64,000 nt of DNA from GCA-002733465 sp039969155 (GCA_039969155.1 JBDVOJ010000129.1:46195-110194); one strand, 5' to 3'. Counted from the first letter of the stretch, positions 35,263-45,236 are shown. Numbers and translations: made by a program. The notes: generated from the letters alone by a model not told the origin.

Positions 35263-36532
35263 ATGGATCGTCAGATGAAACCACTGGTAGCGAGTTTATT
35301 GGAATGGAAGAATAAACCCAGCTATACATTATTTAAGATTACAATATTAGTACTGGCTTTCTTTGTACTCTCTAATTTAGTTTATTACTATACAAAATAT
35401 ACGTTTCTCTCATTCGACGCTTGGATTTTAGGTGAGTCAACACGCTCTGTGACTCTTAGAAATATTGTTCTGGCAATAGCCGCCATATTTGGTGTTTTTC
35501 TAGCCTTCTATCGCGGGATTATTTCTTATCGTAATAACGTTGAAATGAGGAAGAATACCAAAATTGCGCATGAAGCACAGACTGTTACCGCTTATACTAA
35601 AGCATTAGAGCAACTTGCACATGACAATCAAGGTGTAAGAATAGGGTCAATTTATTTGCTTTCAAAAATAGCACGAGACAATGTTGAAGCGTTTCAAGAA
35701 ACTGTCATCCACACTCTTAGCGCATATTTGAAAGAGAAAGTTCAAACTGACTTTGGTAAAAACAAGAAGGAAGCCTTAGATAAGATGGAAGAGATCTTTA
35801 CTACCAAAGGTCAAAAAGAAAGTGAAACTACGGCGGAGCAAACAAATCAAACTTCCACATTGAAATCGGTTAACCAAGCAAGTGAACAACCAGATAATCT
35901 TGAACATAATAATCGAGAGAAAGATTCTCCCCGGCCACCTCAAAATGATGAAGCATACGCAATATTAAGATATCTGGCCTATTGTCGCTCTGAAAACTTA
36001 GAATTGAATCATTTAGATTTGGTAAACACTAGATTTCCCAGTGCCATAATTAAAAATAGTGATCTATCTTTCTCTGTCCTTAACTATTCTAATTTTTCCA
36101 ATTCAAATTTCACAGGTTCTAGATTTCATAATACGATATGTATTGGAACTAATTTCAGAGATTCTATTTTGACATCCCCCTTATATCAGCCGTGCAAAAT
36201 TTACTAACTGTGATTTGACAAATTCAATATTCGAAAATTCGAAAATTCACAAATCTGATTTTTATTCGTGTAAACTTATCGGAGCTAGCTTTTCGAATAC
36301 TAAGTTTTCAAGAGGTTATTGGGTAAACTGTAATATGGTTAATATCTCTTTTTATGGTGCGACATTCCGAGGAGGTATTTTTAACAACTCAGATCTTACA
36401 AATGCTGATTTTCGGAAAGTAATAAATCCCCCCCTTCAACAGCTTACCAAGGCCAAGAGCACTAACGGAATTAAATTCGACCCAGAAGTTCAAATCGAAT
36501 TTCAAAAAATTCTAGAAAGTAATTCAAGGTAG
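35263..36532 (+). pseudogene. Pentapeptide-repeat membrane protein interrupted by a frameshift
   Basis: The first part (35263-36207) has two TM helices (about 22-42 and 62-85) and the helical segment RIGSIYLLSKIAR typical of membrane pentapeptide proteins. A Gln/Glu/Asn-rich linker and the first pentapeptide repeats follow (SDLSFSVLNYSNFSNSNFTG). The frame then meets TAA at 36205. The repeats resume at once in the +1 frame (RAKFTNCDLTNSIFENSKI) to 36532. Dropping one C from the five-C run at 36176-36180 restores one continuous protein of about 422 residues. Either the gene is broken, switches by slippage at the C run, or the assembly has an indel. Pentapeptide helices act as protein or DNA mimics, but the role here is unknown. 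Confidence 0.75.
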
Positions 36533-36538
36533 ACCTTC

Positions 36539-37150
36539 CTAATCAATAACGCTCATTAGTCTTTCTAATGACTTGTCAAGTTTACTTTGAATATTGTTTA
36601 ATTGATCTCGATACTCATCATCCTGAAGCGATTGTGTACGAATTCTATCCTGTATATCTGCTATATATGAACCTGCATGAATTGTCTCTCCTCTCCTCTC
36701 ATCATACACCGATTTGTCTATTTCTGAGCTGCTCATTATTTGTTGAGCATATTGAATTTGTTGGTAATACAATGCAGTTAAAGAGTGAGCACTTTGCATT
36801 TTTGCGTAAATGGATTCCATTTCCACCGATGCTCGAATTATGAGCGCTTGTTTTTGTTGTTCGAGCTGCGTCGACTTAAGTGAATTTGACGCGTCTGCTA
36901 ATTCACGTCTCTGGATACCAACAGAAATCCAGAGGTAAACAAATGCTGCAAAAGCAATAATTGGGTTCAGTAGCCCACCAACAAAATCACCAAACTGCCC
37001 CCACACTTCTTGCTGATTCGAGATCGAGTAGTTAAAGTGGTTGAAGTATAAATACAGTACAAGGGCGATTATCGACATCACTATCAATAACACTATGTAG
37101 TCAAAGAGCCCATACCCAAATGTTTTGCTGTTTAATCTTGATTTGTACAC
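36539..37150 (-). CDS. Two-TM membrane protein with coiled-coil tail
   Basis: 203 residues. TM helices lie at about 16-36 and 60-80, with the motif WGQFGDFVGGLLNPIIAF between and in the second. A Gln-rich coiled coil follows (RRELADASNSLKSTQLEQQK). Proteins with a GDFxGGLLNP motif and a helical tail are widespread and of unknown function, sometimes near phage-defence genes. It is convergent with the frameshifted pentapeptide gene, with six bases between stops. Confidence 0.6.
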   Translation of the reverse strand: MYKSRLNSKTFGYGLFDYIVLLIVMSIIALVLYLYFNHFNYSISNQQEVWGQFGDFVGGLLNPIIAFAAFVYLWISVGIQRRELADASNSLKSTQLEQQKQALIIRASVEMESIYAKMQSAHSLTALYYQQIQYAQQIMSSSEIDKSVYDERRGETIHAGSYIADIQDRIRTQSLQDDEYRDQLNNIQSKLDKSLERLMSVID

Positions 37151-37308
37151 AGTTTAATCTCAATTATTATCGAATCAATAAGTAATAACCATGAAATTTC
37201 TCGTCGAGTCTACTTCAATAGCATCAAGTGGACTTTTTTTACAACTTCATGTGTATGAATATCAAGTTCAAAATCAACTTATATAGGATATCAATTCAAT
37301 CGCTAAAT

Positions 37309-37344
37309 AAAAAAGCCCCTCATCACAATCAGCAATGAGAGGCT
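37309..37344 (-). terminator. Rho-independent terminator of ssb
   Basis: On the minus strand AGCCTCTCAT pairs with ATGAGGGGCT (one T-G pair) around an 11-base loop and is followed by a run of six T. It begins about 25 bases after the ssb stop codon. Confidence 0.85.
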
Positions 37345-37369
37345 TCGTCTTAAATCTTATAATTCCACT

Positions 37370-37885
37370 CTAGAAAGGAATATCATCATCAAATGAGTTA
37401 TCAAAATCACCTGTTGGAGCTGGTGCAGGTTGTGCACCTGGTTGTGGTTGATGACCTTGTTGCTGATAATTCTGCTGCGGAGCTTGTTGACCTTGCTGCT
37501 GCGGACGACCACCGCCTTGTCCAGCACCTTCACCGCGTCCACCTAACATTTGCATAACGCCATTGAATCCATCAACCACCACTTCTGTGGTATAGCGGTC
37601 TTGGCCTTGTTTGTCTTGCCATTTACGAGTTTGTAGCTTGCCTTCAACATAAACTTGAGAGCCTTTGTGTAGGTACTCACCGGCGATTTCAGCAAGCTTG
37701 CCGAAAAACACCACTCGGTGCCATTCGGTCTTTTCTTGCATTTGACCTGAATTCTTATCTTTCCAACTATCACTGGTGGCGATGCTGATAGTGGTGATCG
37801 CAGCACCACCTGGCGTATAACGAACTTCAGGATCTTGCCCTAAGTTACCGACTAATATGACTTTATTGACGCCTCGAGTGGCCAT
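37370..37885 (-). CDS. ssb: Single-stranded DNA-binding protein
   Basis: 171 residues. The OB fold (1-110) starts ATRGVNKVILVGNLGQDPEV and includes TEWHRVVFFGKLAEIAGEYL. A Gly/Gln/Pro-rich linker leads to the acidic tip DNSFDDDIPF, which recruits repair and replication partners. Length and features match the Gammaproteobacterial housekeeping SSB. The order ssb, MFS transporter, divergent uvrA is conserved in the class. A strong terminator follows. Confidence 0.98.
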   Translation of the reverse strand: MATRGVNKVILVGNLGQDPEVRYTPGGAAITTISIATSDSWKDKNSGQMQEKTEWHRVVFFGKLAEIAGEYLHKGSQVYVEGKLQTRKWQDKQGQDRYTTEVVVDGFNGVMQMLGGRGEGAGQGGGRPQQQGQQAPQQNYQQQGHQPQPGAQPAPAPTGDFDNSFDDDIPF

Positions 37886-38335
37886 GTACGAACTCCCATT
37901 AAACTTTTACATAATCTAGCCGGATACTATATGGGGCTAGGGTATTTTGATCAAGGGGGGATTTTAGCAAACTAAGGGATTAACCGCGATAAGGAATAGG
38001 GGTATTTAAAGGAAAAGATTAAAATCAAAAGACGATTCACCAAGGAGGCACAGAGAACACGGAGGAAAAGCTACTTAGGTTGGTGTGTTCTTTTGTAGTT
38101 GGGACTTCAGTCCGTCCCCCAACCGTGGGGATATTCGAAACTTTGGAAAAGAACCAAATTGAAAGACCTTTTACCAAAGCTTGCCCCGTGAAACCTTATA
38201 GGAACATAGAGCACGGAGGAATAGAAAATTCTTGGTGTGGTGCTCCCCTCTCCAGCGGGAGAGGGTTATGGAGAGGGGGTCTCTTGAACTTAAAAAAAGA
38301 AAGATTCTCTTCGACAGGCTCAATGAGCTTGTGGT
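37886..38335. repeat. 450-base intergenic mosaic of dispersed-repeat fragments
   Basis: No gene is supported. Recognisable fragments, of types that recur between genes in many Proteobacteria, are CACCAAGGAGGCACAGAGAA (from 38039) and a shorter echo near 38210; GTTGGGACTTCAGTCC around 38098-38115 with a CCCCCAACC partner; a CTCTCC/GGGAGAGG block near 38250-38280; and CTTCGACAGGCTCAATGAGC (38309-38328). They are probably pieces of REP-like or MITE-like elements. Confidence 0.5.
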
Positions 38336-39703
38336 TTAACTTCTGCCATATTGCGCCAATCGCTCGTTATCCAAAGTCTTCTTATCAACTTTTAAATAAA
38401 CCGCGCCAGCTTCAGGCAATGCAATCGCTTCAGATACCCCTTCAATCGCTTTGATCTCTTGTACAAGTGATGGGAAGGCGTCTTTAGCAACATCGGGCAT
38501 CGTTAAGGTGTAAGCGGTTAAAGCAGGGGGATTTTTGAGTCCTAGTAGTAACACAGCCCATAGCAGTGCCATACCCCCTCCAACCAAATAAACACCGTCC
38601 ATTCCATGATACTGAATGATTAATCCAGCGACTGGTCCACCTAAAAATGCACCCGCAAATTGGCTAGTTGAATAAACACCTAAGGCAGTGCCTTTACCTG
38701 ACAGCGGTGCAATTCTAGAAATCATTGAGGGTAACAAGGCTTCCATAAGATTGAAGCCAGTAAAATAGATAACCATCGCAACCACAACCAATGTTAATGG
38801 AAAGCTAAACATACCAAAACTAAACTGGACGGCTGCGATCAATAAAACACCTAACAACATGACTCTGGCATGCTGTCGATTTTTTTCGGCAATGATAATC
38901 ATTGGCAGCATAAGCACTACCGCTGCGACCATGGTCAATAAGTAAATCCAACTGTGATCTGCAAGTTGAACTCCCAAGCCTGCTAGTCGATTAGGAAAAG
39001 CCACAAAAAAGGAAGTCAGTAAAAAATGCAGAGTAAAGATACCAAAGTTTAACCGCATCAATTGACGATCATTAAAGATTCGGGAAAATTCCCCTCTAGT
39101 CGCAATGGCGTCGCGCTGGACAAATTGAGCATCTGGGTTTGGAGTTAAGAAATAGATAACGAGCATGGCAATTAGCGCTAACGCGGCAATCACCATAAAC
39201 AGTCCGTTGAGGCCAACCAATTCAGTAAGACTAGGACCAAGAATCATTGCTAGGGCAAACGCCGCACCAATACTCATACCGATGCTGGCCATAATTTTAG
39301 TTCGCTGTTCATCGCGAGATAGATCGGCAGCTAATGCCATGATAGCGCTAGCGATCGCCCCGCAACCTTGCAATAGACGACCAGCAATCACTCCATAAAT
39401 ATGATCACTGAAAGCAGCCACTAGACTTCCTATGGCAAACAAAACCAATCCAAATAAAATGATTGGTTTACGACCAAAACGATCCGACATCCAACCAAAA
39501 GGGATTTGAAAGATTGCTTGAGTGAGTCCGTAGGCGCCTATGGCAAAGCCGATAAGTGCAGGGGTAAAGCCGGTTAAATTTTGACCAACCAAAGCAAAAA
39601 CTGGCAACAACATAAATAACCCAAGCATACGCAGAGCAAATACGCTGCTTAAGGTCAGCGCGGCTCTTTTCTCGGTGGAATTCATATTGCTTTTAGTTTT
39701 CAT
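38336..39703 (-). CDS. YajR-type MFS transporter with C-terminal YAM domain
   Basis: 455 residues with 12 TM helices. The MFS signature is GWMSDRFGRKPII in loop 2-3. A C-terminal cytosolic domain of about 60 residues (PSLVQEIKAIEGVSEAIAL, VYLKVDKK) has the ferredoxin-like YAM pattern of E. coli YajR. It is probably a proton-driven drug or metabolite exporter. Start at 39703 or 39685. It lies between ssb and divergent uvrA, a conserved order. Confidence 0.88.
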   Translation of the reverse strand: MKTKSNMNSTEKRAALTLSSVFALRMLGLFMLLPVFALVGQNLTGFTPALIGFAIGAYGLTQAIFQIPFGWMSDRFGRKPIILFGLVLFAIGSLVAAFSDHIYGVIAGRLLQGCGAIASAIMALAADLSRDEQRTKIMASIGMSIGAAFALAMILGPSLTELVGLNGLFMVIAALALIAMLVIYFLTPNPDAQFVQRDAIATRGEFSRIFNDRQLMRLNFGIFTLHFLLTSFFVAFPNRLAGLGVQLADHSWIYLLTMVAAVVLMLPMIIIAEKNRQHARVMLLGVLLIAAVQFSFGMFSFPLTLVVVAMVIYFTGFNLMEALLPSMISRIAPLSGKGTALGVYSTSQFAGAFLGGPVAGLIIQYHGMDGVYLVGGGMALLWAVLLLGLKNPPALTAYTLTMPDVAKDAFPSLVQEIKAIEGVSEAIALPEAGAVYLKVDKKTLDNERLAQYGRS

Positions 39704-39770
39704 TTTTGGCTCTAAAAGAGTTAGTATATTCAGTTCAATTTTGAAACGCTGGCATTATACAAGATCCAAT

Positions 39771-42599
39771 ATGAATCACATAGAAGTACGGGGCGCAAAA
39801 ACCCACAATCTGAAAAATATTGACGTAACCATCCCTCGCGACCAACTGACTGTTATTACTGGCCTTTCTGGATCAGGAAAATCGTCATTGGCTTTTGATA
39901 CGCTTTATGCAGAAGGCCAACGCCGATATGTTGAATCTTTATCGGCCTACGCGCGTCAATTTTTGTCTTTGATGGAAAAACCTGATGTTGAACATATTGA
40001 TGGTTTATCACCCGCTATTTCTATTGAACAAAAATCGACTTCGCATAATCCACGCTCAACCGTCGGCACTATCACCGAAATTTATGATTACCTCAGATTA
40101 CTATTCGCTCGGGTCGGCGAGCCCCATTGCCCCGAGCATGAAGTCGCTCTGGAAGCCCAAACCGTAAGCCAGATGGTTGACCATACCCTAGCCTTGCCAG
40201 ACGAAAGCAAAATGTTGCTGCTAGCCCCCGTAGTAAGAAACCGAAAAGGCGAGCACGTTAATCTTTTTGAAGAGCTACAAGCTAAGGGATTTATCAGAGC
40301 TCGAATCAATGGCAAAACCTACGAACTTAGCGAAGCACCAAAATTAGAACTCCACAAAAAACACACCATCGAAGTAGTTGTCGACCGTTTTAAAGTTCGC
40401 AAAGATATGAAGCAGCGTTTAGCCGAATCATTCGAAACTGCGCTGGAACTATCTGATGGATTAGCAATGGTCGCTCCAATGGACGAAGACTCTAAAGAAG
40501 AGACGTTACTTTTTTCGGCCAAGTTTGCCTGCCCTGATTGTGGCCATAGTTTATCGGAGCTAGAACCAAGGCTGTTCTCATTTAATAATCCCGCTGGCGC
40601 GTGTGGTACTTGCGATGGGTTAGGTATTGATCAATTCTTTGATCCCGACCGCATTGTGGTTAATCCTGATGTCAGCTTAGCAGGTGGCGCCATTCGAGGC
40701 TGGGATCGTCGAAGTGTTTATTATTTCCATATGCTGAAATCACTGGCTAAACATTATAAGTTTGATATTGAAAAACCGTTTGAAAAGCTCTCCAAAAAAG
40801 TTCAAAACATCATTTTATATGGTAGCGGAAAAACTAAAATAGAATTCACCTATAGTAATGACCGGGGTGATGTGATGCAACGCAACCATCGATTTGAAGG
40901 CGTCATTCCCAACATGCAACGCCGTTATCATGAAACGGAATCGATGGCGGTTAGAGACGAACTACAAAAATACATGACCAAACAGTCTTGTCCTTCGTGT
41001 TCAGGTTCTCGGCTAAAAGAAGAAGCCCGCCATGTACTAATTAAAAAGCGTAATCTGCCTTCGCTGACTCGACTTCCGATTGACGAAGCTTTCGAGTTTT
41101 TTAGCAAAATGAAATTGCCGGGTAAACGCGGAAAAATTGCCGAAAAAATCCTCAAAGAGATCTGCGATCGTTTGGAATTTCTGGTCAACGTAGGCCTAGA
41201 ATATTTATCATTAGAAAGAAGTGCCGATACTCTTTCGGGTGGTGAAGCGCAACGAATTCGACTGGCCAGTCAAATCGGCGCAGGACTGGTTGGAGTAATG
41301 TACGTATTGGATGAGCCATCCATTGGATTACATCAACGAGACAATGAGCGCTTATTAAAGACTCTAAGACACCTAAGAGATTTAGGAAATACGGTGATTG
41401 TTGTCGAACATGATGAAGATGCCATCCGCACTGCAGACTATGTTTTAGATATTGGTCCAGGAGCAGGAATTCATGGCGGAGAAATTGTTGCTAAAGGCAA
41501 ACTAAAAGACATTCTAAAAAATAAAAACTCGTTGACCGGAAAATACCTAGCGGGAAAAGAACGCATTGAGATTCCGGAACAGCGAATTCCAGCTAAAGAC
41601 GGGCAATTCTTTGAGCTAAAAGGTGCGGAAGGTAATAACTTGCAATCGGTGGACTTAAAACTTCCTGTGGGCGTATTTACTTGTGTCACAGGTGTATCTG
41701 GTTCAGGCAAATCTAGTCTAATTAACAACACCCTCTATCCAATAGCAGCGACCGATTTAAATCGAGCCACGACTATGACACCTTCTCACTATAGTAGTTA
41801 TTCTGGGATGGATAATTTCGATAAAGTCGTTGATATTAATCAAAGCCCTATCGGTAGAACGCCACGCTCAAATCCGGCGACCTACACCGGAATTTTTACA
41901 CCTATTCGCGAGCTATTAGCAGGTACTCAAGAATCAAGAACTCGAGGATACAAACCGGGACGATTCAGTTTTAATGTTAAAGGTGGCCGCTGTGAAGCCT
42001 GTCAGGGAGATGGACTGATCAAAGTAGAAATGCATTTCCTACCTGACATGTATGTGCCTTGCGATGTCTGTAAAGGAAAACGCTACAACCGTGAAACTTT
42101 AGAAGTGACTTATAAAGGAAAGAACATTCACGAGATCTTAGGTTTAACCGTTGAAGATGCGCGCGAATTTTTTGATGCTATTCCATCGATTTCAAGAAAA
42201 CTGCAAACACTAATTGACGTTGGTCTTTCTTATATCTGTTTAGGGCAAGCAGCAACAACCTTGTCCGGTGGTGAAGCGCAACGAGTCAAACTTTCTAAAG
42301 AGTTAAGTAAGCGGGATACCGGTAAAACTTTGTATATTCTTGATGAACCAACTACCGGTCTACATTTTCATGATGTTAAACAATTACTCGCAGTACTACA
42401 TCGCTTGCGTGATCACGGTAATACGGTATTAGTCATAGAGCATAATTTAGATGTGATCAAAACCGCTGATTGGATTATTGACCTTGGCCCCGAAGGTGGT
42501 AGCAAGGGTGGTCACATTATCGCCGAAGGCACACCAGAGCAAGTTTGTAAGAATAAGAAGTCTTACACCGGAAAATTTTTAAAAGAATTAATTAAATAG
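39771..42599 (+). CDS. uvrA: Excinuclease ABC subunit A
   Basis: 942 residues from the ATG at 39771, which begins NHIEVRGAKTHNLKNIDVTI as in other UvrA; the open frame from a GTG at 39675 is not used. It holds two ABC ATPase modules (Walker A GLSGSGKSS at 31-39 and GVSGSGKSS at 641-649; signatures LSGGEAQRIRLA and LSGGEAQRVKLS) and zinc modules, the second with Cys741, Cys744, Cys764 and Cys767. It recognises bulky lesions with UvrB in nucleotide excision repair. The divergent promoter region is only 67 bases; no canonical SOS box was found there. Confidence 0.99.
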   Translation: MNHIEVRGAKTHNLKNIDVTIPRDQLTVITGLSGSGKSSLAFDTLYAEGQRRYVESLSAYARQFLSLMEKPDVEHIDGLSPAISIEQKSTSHNPRSTVGTITEIYDYLRLLFARVGEPHCPEHEVALEAQTVSQMVDHTLALPDESKMLLLAPVVRNRKGEHVNLFEELQAKGFIRARINGKTYELSEAPKLELHKKHTIEVVVDRFKVRKDMKQRLAESFETALELSDGLAMVAPMDEDSKEETLLFSAKFACPDCGHSLSELEPRLFSFNNPAGACGTCDGLGIDQFFDPDRIVVNPDVSLAGGAIRGWDRRSVYYFHMLKSLAKHYKFDIEKPFEKLSKKVQNIILYGSGKTKIEFTYSNDRGDVMQRNHRFEGVIPNMQRRYHETESMAVRDELQKYMTKQSCPSCSGSRLKEEARHVLIKKRNLPSLTRLPIDEAFEFFSKMKLPGKRGKIAEKILKEICDRLEFLVNVGLEYLSLERSADTLSGGEAQRIRLASQIGAGLVGVMYVLDEPSIGLHQRDNERLLKTLRHLRDLGNTVIVVEHDEDAIRTADYVLDIGPGAGIHGGEIVAKGKLKDILKNKNSLTGKYLAGKERIEIPEQRIPAKDGQFFELKGAEGNNLQSVDLKLPVGVFTCVTGVSGSGKSSLINNTLYPIAATDLNRATTMTPSHYSSYSGMDNFDKVVDINQSPIGRTPRSNPATYTGIFTPIRELLAGTQESRTRGYKPGRFSFNVKGGRCEACQGDGLIKVEMHFLPDMYVPCDVCKGKRYNRETLEVTYKGKNIHEILGLTVEDAREFFDAIPSISRKLQTLIDVGLSYICLGQAATTLSGGEAQRVKLSKELSKRDTGKTLYILDEPTTGLHFHDVKQLLAVLHRLRDHGNTVLVIEHNLDVIKTADWIIDLGPEGGSKGGHIIAEGTPEQVCKNKKSYTGKFLKELIK

Positions 42600-42693
42600 A
42601 GAGATACGCTTTAATGCAGTGATAGACAAAACTTGCAACGCACGAGTTGAATTCATTGTTTTAAACTAATCTTTTTAATGCACAGGAAAAAAT

Positions 42694-43080
42694 ATGACAA
42701 TTCTAATTTACTGTTTGTTGGTTGCTCTATTATTACCCTTTATTGCAAAGGCACCTGTTGCATTCGCTATGAATAAAGATGACGGCTACGATAATAAACA
42801 CCCAAGAGCGCAGCAAGCTCAACTGGTTGGCTTTGGCGCTCGAGCACTTGCTGCTCATCAAAACGCTTTTGAGTCGTTAGTTGTTTTCGCTCCAGCAATT
42901 TTACTTGCCATAGCGACCAATCATACCGGGCACACTATCCAGTATTTGGCGATAACACATATTCTCGCTCGGGTTGCTTATCAGATTTTTTATTTACTCA
43001 ATTGGGACAAACTTAGATCGACTGTGTGGGCTATCGGTTTAATCGCTTGTTTTGCGATTGTTTGGCAATGCTTACCTTAA
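42694..43080 (+). CDS. MAPEG-family membrane protein
   Basis: 128 residues and four TM helices. The family pattern is clear: AMNKDDGYDNKHPRAQQ, then GFGARALAAHQNAFESLVVF, and ILARVAYQIFYLLNW. MAPEG proteins are small glutathione-dependent or related membrane enzymes; the bacterial role is usually unknown. About 95 bases after uvrA in the same direction, so possibly read through. Confidence 0.9.
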   Translation: MTILIYCLLVALLLPFIAKAPVAFAMNKDDGYDNKHPRAQQAQLVGFGARALAAHQNAFESLVVFAPAILLAIATNHTGHTIQYLAITHILARVAYQIFYLLNWDKLRSTVWAIGLIACFAIVWQCLP

Positions 43081-43176
43081 GAGCTCACTAATATTGATGG
43101 TCTATAAGATTTTTGGAAATACATGAATAGATAAGGTGTTATATTGGATAACCAAGCTATTCTCTTCTTGATAGAC

Positions 43177-44562
43177 TTACACTCTCAGAGAAACACTAAA
43201 ACTACTTCCTTGTTTATAAGTGCTGGAAAGTGAAATTTCTCCACCATGCGCCACAGCAACCGCTCGAGCAAAATTTAATCCTAAGCCACAGCCCTTTTCA
43301 AGCCTAGCTTGATCGCAGCGATAAAATCGGTCAAATACTTTGGCTTGTTCACTTTCAGGTATTCCAATACCGGTATCGCTAATGGTCAAACGAATTCTAT
43401 CGCTTTCATGCGCTATGTTTAGTTTGACGCTTCCCCCTTGATTGGTGTACTTAATTGCATTGTCTAGAAGATTAGCAAGCATTCGTTGGAGTTTTTGTAC
43501 ATCACCACGAATGAATTTTGTTTCCTTGGGTTCGAATATTAATACTATATTTTTTTCTTCCGCTAATGGGGTAAAGAATTCACAGGCGTCTTCTATCATC
43601 TGGGTGAAGTTTATCTTTTCTCGATGAAGATAGGCTGCACCCGATTCTAACTCCGCCAAATCTAAACTTGCATTGATCATTTCCATAAGTCGATCACACT
43701 CATCAATAATATCAGCGGCGGAATCTTTATAGTCGTCGGATGTCATTGTCTTAGAAAGAGCAGATTCCGCAATAACTCTAATTCTAGTTAGTGGACTTCT
43801 TAGATCATGCGCAACATTATCTGTAAGCTCTCTCATTTCAACTATTAAATCACGAATTCTATCCAACATTGCGTTAAAAGTATTTGCCAGATTTTTAATT
43901 TCATCCCCCCACATCTCTGCAGATACTCGATTGTCGAGAGCATTTATTTCAATTTCTTTTGCTATCTTACTAATCGCATTAATTCCTTTAGTTGCTTTTC
44001 GAGACATAAGCCAGCCAACCGCTGAAGCAATTGGCAAGCCAATTAAAGACACACTGAGAATAATGATTTGAATAAGCTCAATCAGCTCTTCTTTTTCTTC
44101 CATAGACTCGGCAATGTGCAATACAAGTTCATCATTAATTGGAGCATACATGGCCCGCGATAAGTCTTCCTCGTCATTGGAATAAAGGTCATATAATACT
44201 GGCTTTCGGCTCTCAAACACTTTGGATAATTCTTCCTTCGATATAACTAAGCTTGACCAGCCTTCAGTATTGGTTGTGTATAACGGCGTTCCAGCTCTAT
44301 CCAATATTCGAACGAATGAACTTTCTGAATCTGACAATTCCATTTGCTCTCTACGTATTTCTGAAGCAATTCCATCAAGTCCTTCTTCTTCTAGGAGCTG
44401 TTGAAATTCTTCGATATCTTCTATTAAGTCCTCATCAGTTTGATTCAGTAAAACGGATTCAAAGGAAAAGTAAAAAACAGCAAAATTAATAGCCAAGAAC
44501 AAGGAAAAAATTCCGCTATACCAAAGGGTTAGCCTTGATGATAGGGTCGTTAGCTTAATCAT
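43177..44562 (-). CDS. Sensor histidine kinase (HAMP, HisKA, HATPase)
   Basis: 461 residues. Two TM helices (about 12-34 and 163-187) enclose a very acidic periplasmic sensor (many Glu/Asp, for example EDLIEDIEEFQQLLEEEG). HAMP follows (about 188-240), then HisKA with His252 (NVAHDLRSPL) and a full ATPase with DTGIGIPE and GCGLGLNFA. The acidic sensor loop might bind cations or cationic peptides (inference). It overlaps the response regulator by ATGA. Downstream of the VTC operon on the same strand. Confidence 0.93.
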   Translation of the reverse strand: MIKLTTLSSRLTLWYSGIFSLFLAINFAVFYFSFESVLLNQTDEDLIEDIEEFQQLLEEEGLDGIASEIRREQMELSDSESSFVRILDRAGTPLYTTNTEGWSSLVISKEELSKVFESRKPVLYDLYSNDEEDLSRAMYAPINDELVLHIAESMEEKEELIELIQIIILSVSLIGLPIASAVGWLMSRKATKGINAISKIAKEIEINALDNRVSAEMWGDEIKNLANTFNAMLDRIRDLIVEMRELTDNVAHDLRSPLTRIRVIAESALSKTMTSDDYKDSAADIIDECDRLMEMINASLDLAELESGAAYLHREKINFTQMIEDACEFFTPLAEEKNIVLIFEPKETKFIRGDVQKLQRMLANLLDNAIKYTNQGGSVKLNIAHESDRIRLTISDTGIGIPESEQAKVFDRFYRCDQARLEKGCGLGLNFARAVAVAHGGEISLSSTYKQGSSFSVSLRV

Positions 44563-45236
44563 TTGTCTTCTCTTAAAACATAGCCTAATCCACGGACTGT
44601 GTGAATAAGAGGCTTTTGGAATCCTTTATCGATCTTAACTCTTAGTTTGCTAATTCTAGCTTCAACCACATTTGTTTGGGGATCAAAATTGTAGTCCCAA
44701 ACTCTTTCCATAATCATCACTTTAGATACTACATGACAAGTGTTTCTCATTAAGTATTCAAGCAGCGCAAACTCTTTTGGCTGCAGATCAATTTTCTTGC
44801 CTTCTCGAATAACCGTTCGAGCTAATAAATCGATAGTGAGACCGCCTACGGTTAAGGAAGTTGACTGAATATCTTTATGAGCCCTTCGAAGTAACGCTTG
44901 CACTCTTGCAAGTAGCTCACTAAACGAAAATGGTTTTGTAAGATAGTCATCACCACCTTTATGCAACCCTAAAATTCGATCGTCAATCGAACGTTTGGCA
45001 CTAAGAATGATTATAGGTAGCTCGAATTTTTCAAGGCGAATGCGTTTAATGATTTCTAACCCATCCAGAGAGGGCAACATTACATCAAAAATACCAATAT
45101 CGTAGCTATTGGTTAGAGAAAGGTTTAGCCCTTCCCGCCCATCACTCGCATGATCTATGGAAAAACCAGCTTGCTTCATTCCACTGATAATAAAATCGGC
45201 AATCGTTTTATCATCCTCTATTAATAAGATCTTCAC
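44559..45236 (-). CDS. OmpR/PhoB-family response regulator
   Basis: 225 residues: receiver with Asp8/Asp9 acidic pair, phospho-acceptor Asp51 (GIFDVMLPSLDG) and the KPF lysine, followed by an OmpR winged HTH (about 130-222; PKEFALLEYLMRNTCHVVSK, RVWDYNFDPQTNVVEARISK). Cotranscribed with the overlapping kinase gene. It lies 233 bases after the VTC gene, so it may have its own promoter but could regulate that operon. Confidence 0.95.
   Translation of the reverse strand: MKILLIEDDKTIADFIISGMKQAGFSIDHASDGREGLNLSLTNSYDIGIFDVMLPSLDGLEIIKRIRLEKFELPIIILSAKRSIDDRILGLHKGGDDYLTKPFSFSELLARVQALLRRAHKDIQSTSLTVGGLTIDLLARTVIREGKKIDLQPKEFALLEYLMRNTCHVVSKVMIMERVWDYNFDPQTNVVEARISKLRVKIDKGFQKPLIHTVRGLGYVLREDK

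Noticed and set aside
35263..37150. A known phage-defence system
   Set aside because: No nuclease, toxin, ATPase or reverse transcriptase is adjacent; pentapeptide and two-TM proteins alone do not match a described system.
39704..39770. Possible LexA (SOS) box in front of uvrA, around GTATATTCA
   Set aside because: The outer CTG and CAG triplets are not both present at the required spacing; only a fragment resembles the E. coli uvrA box.
39675..39770. GTG start for a longer UvrA
   Set aside because: The extra 32 residues are not UvrA-like and overlap the divergent MFS gene; the family start is the ATG at 39771.
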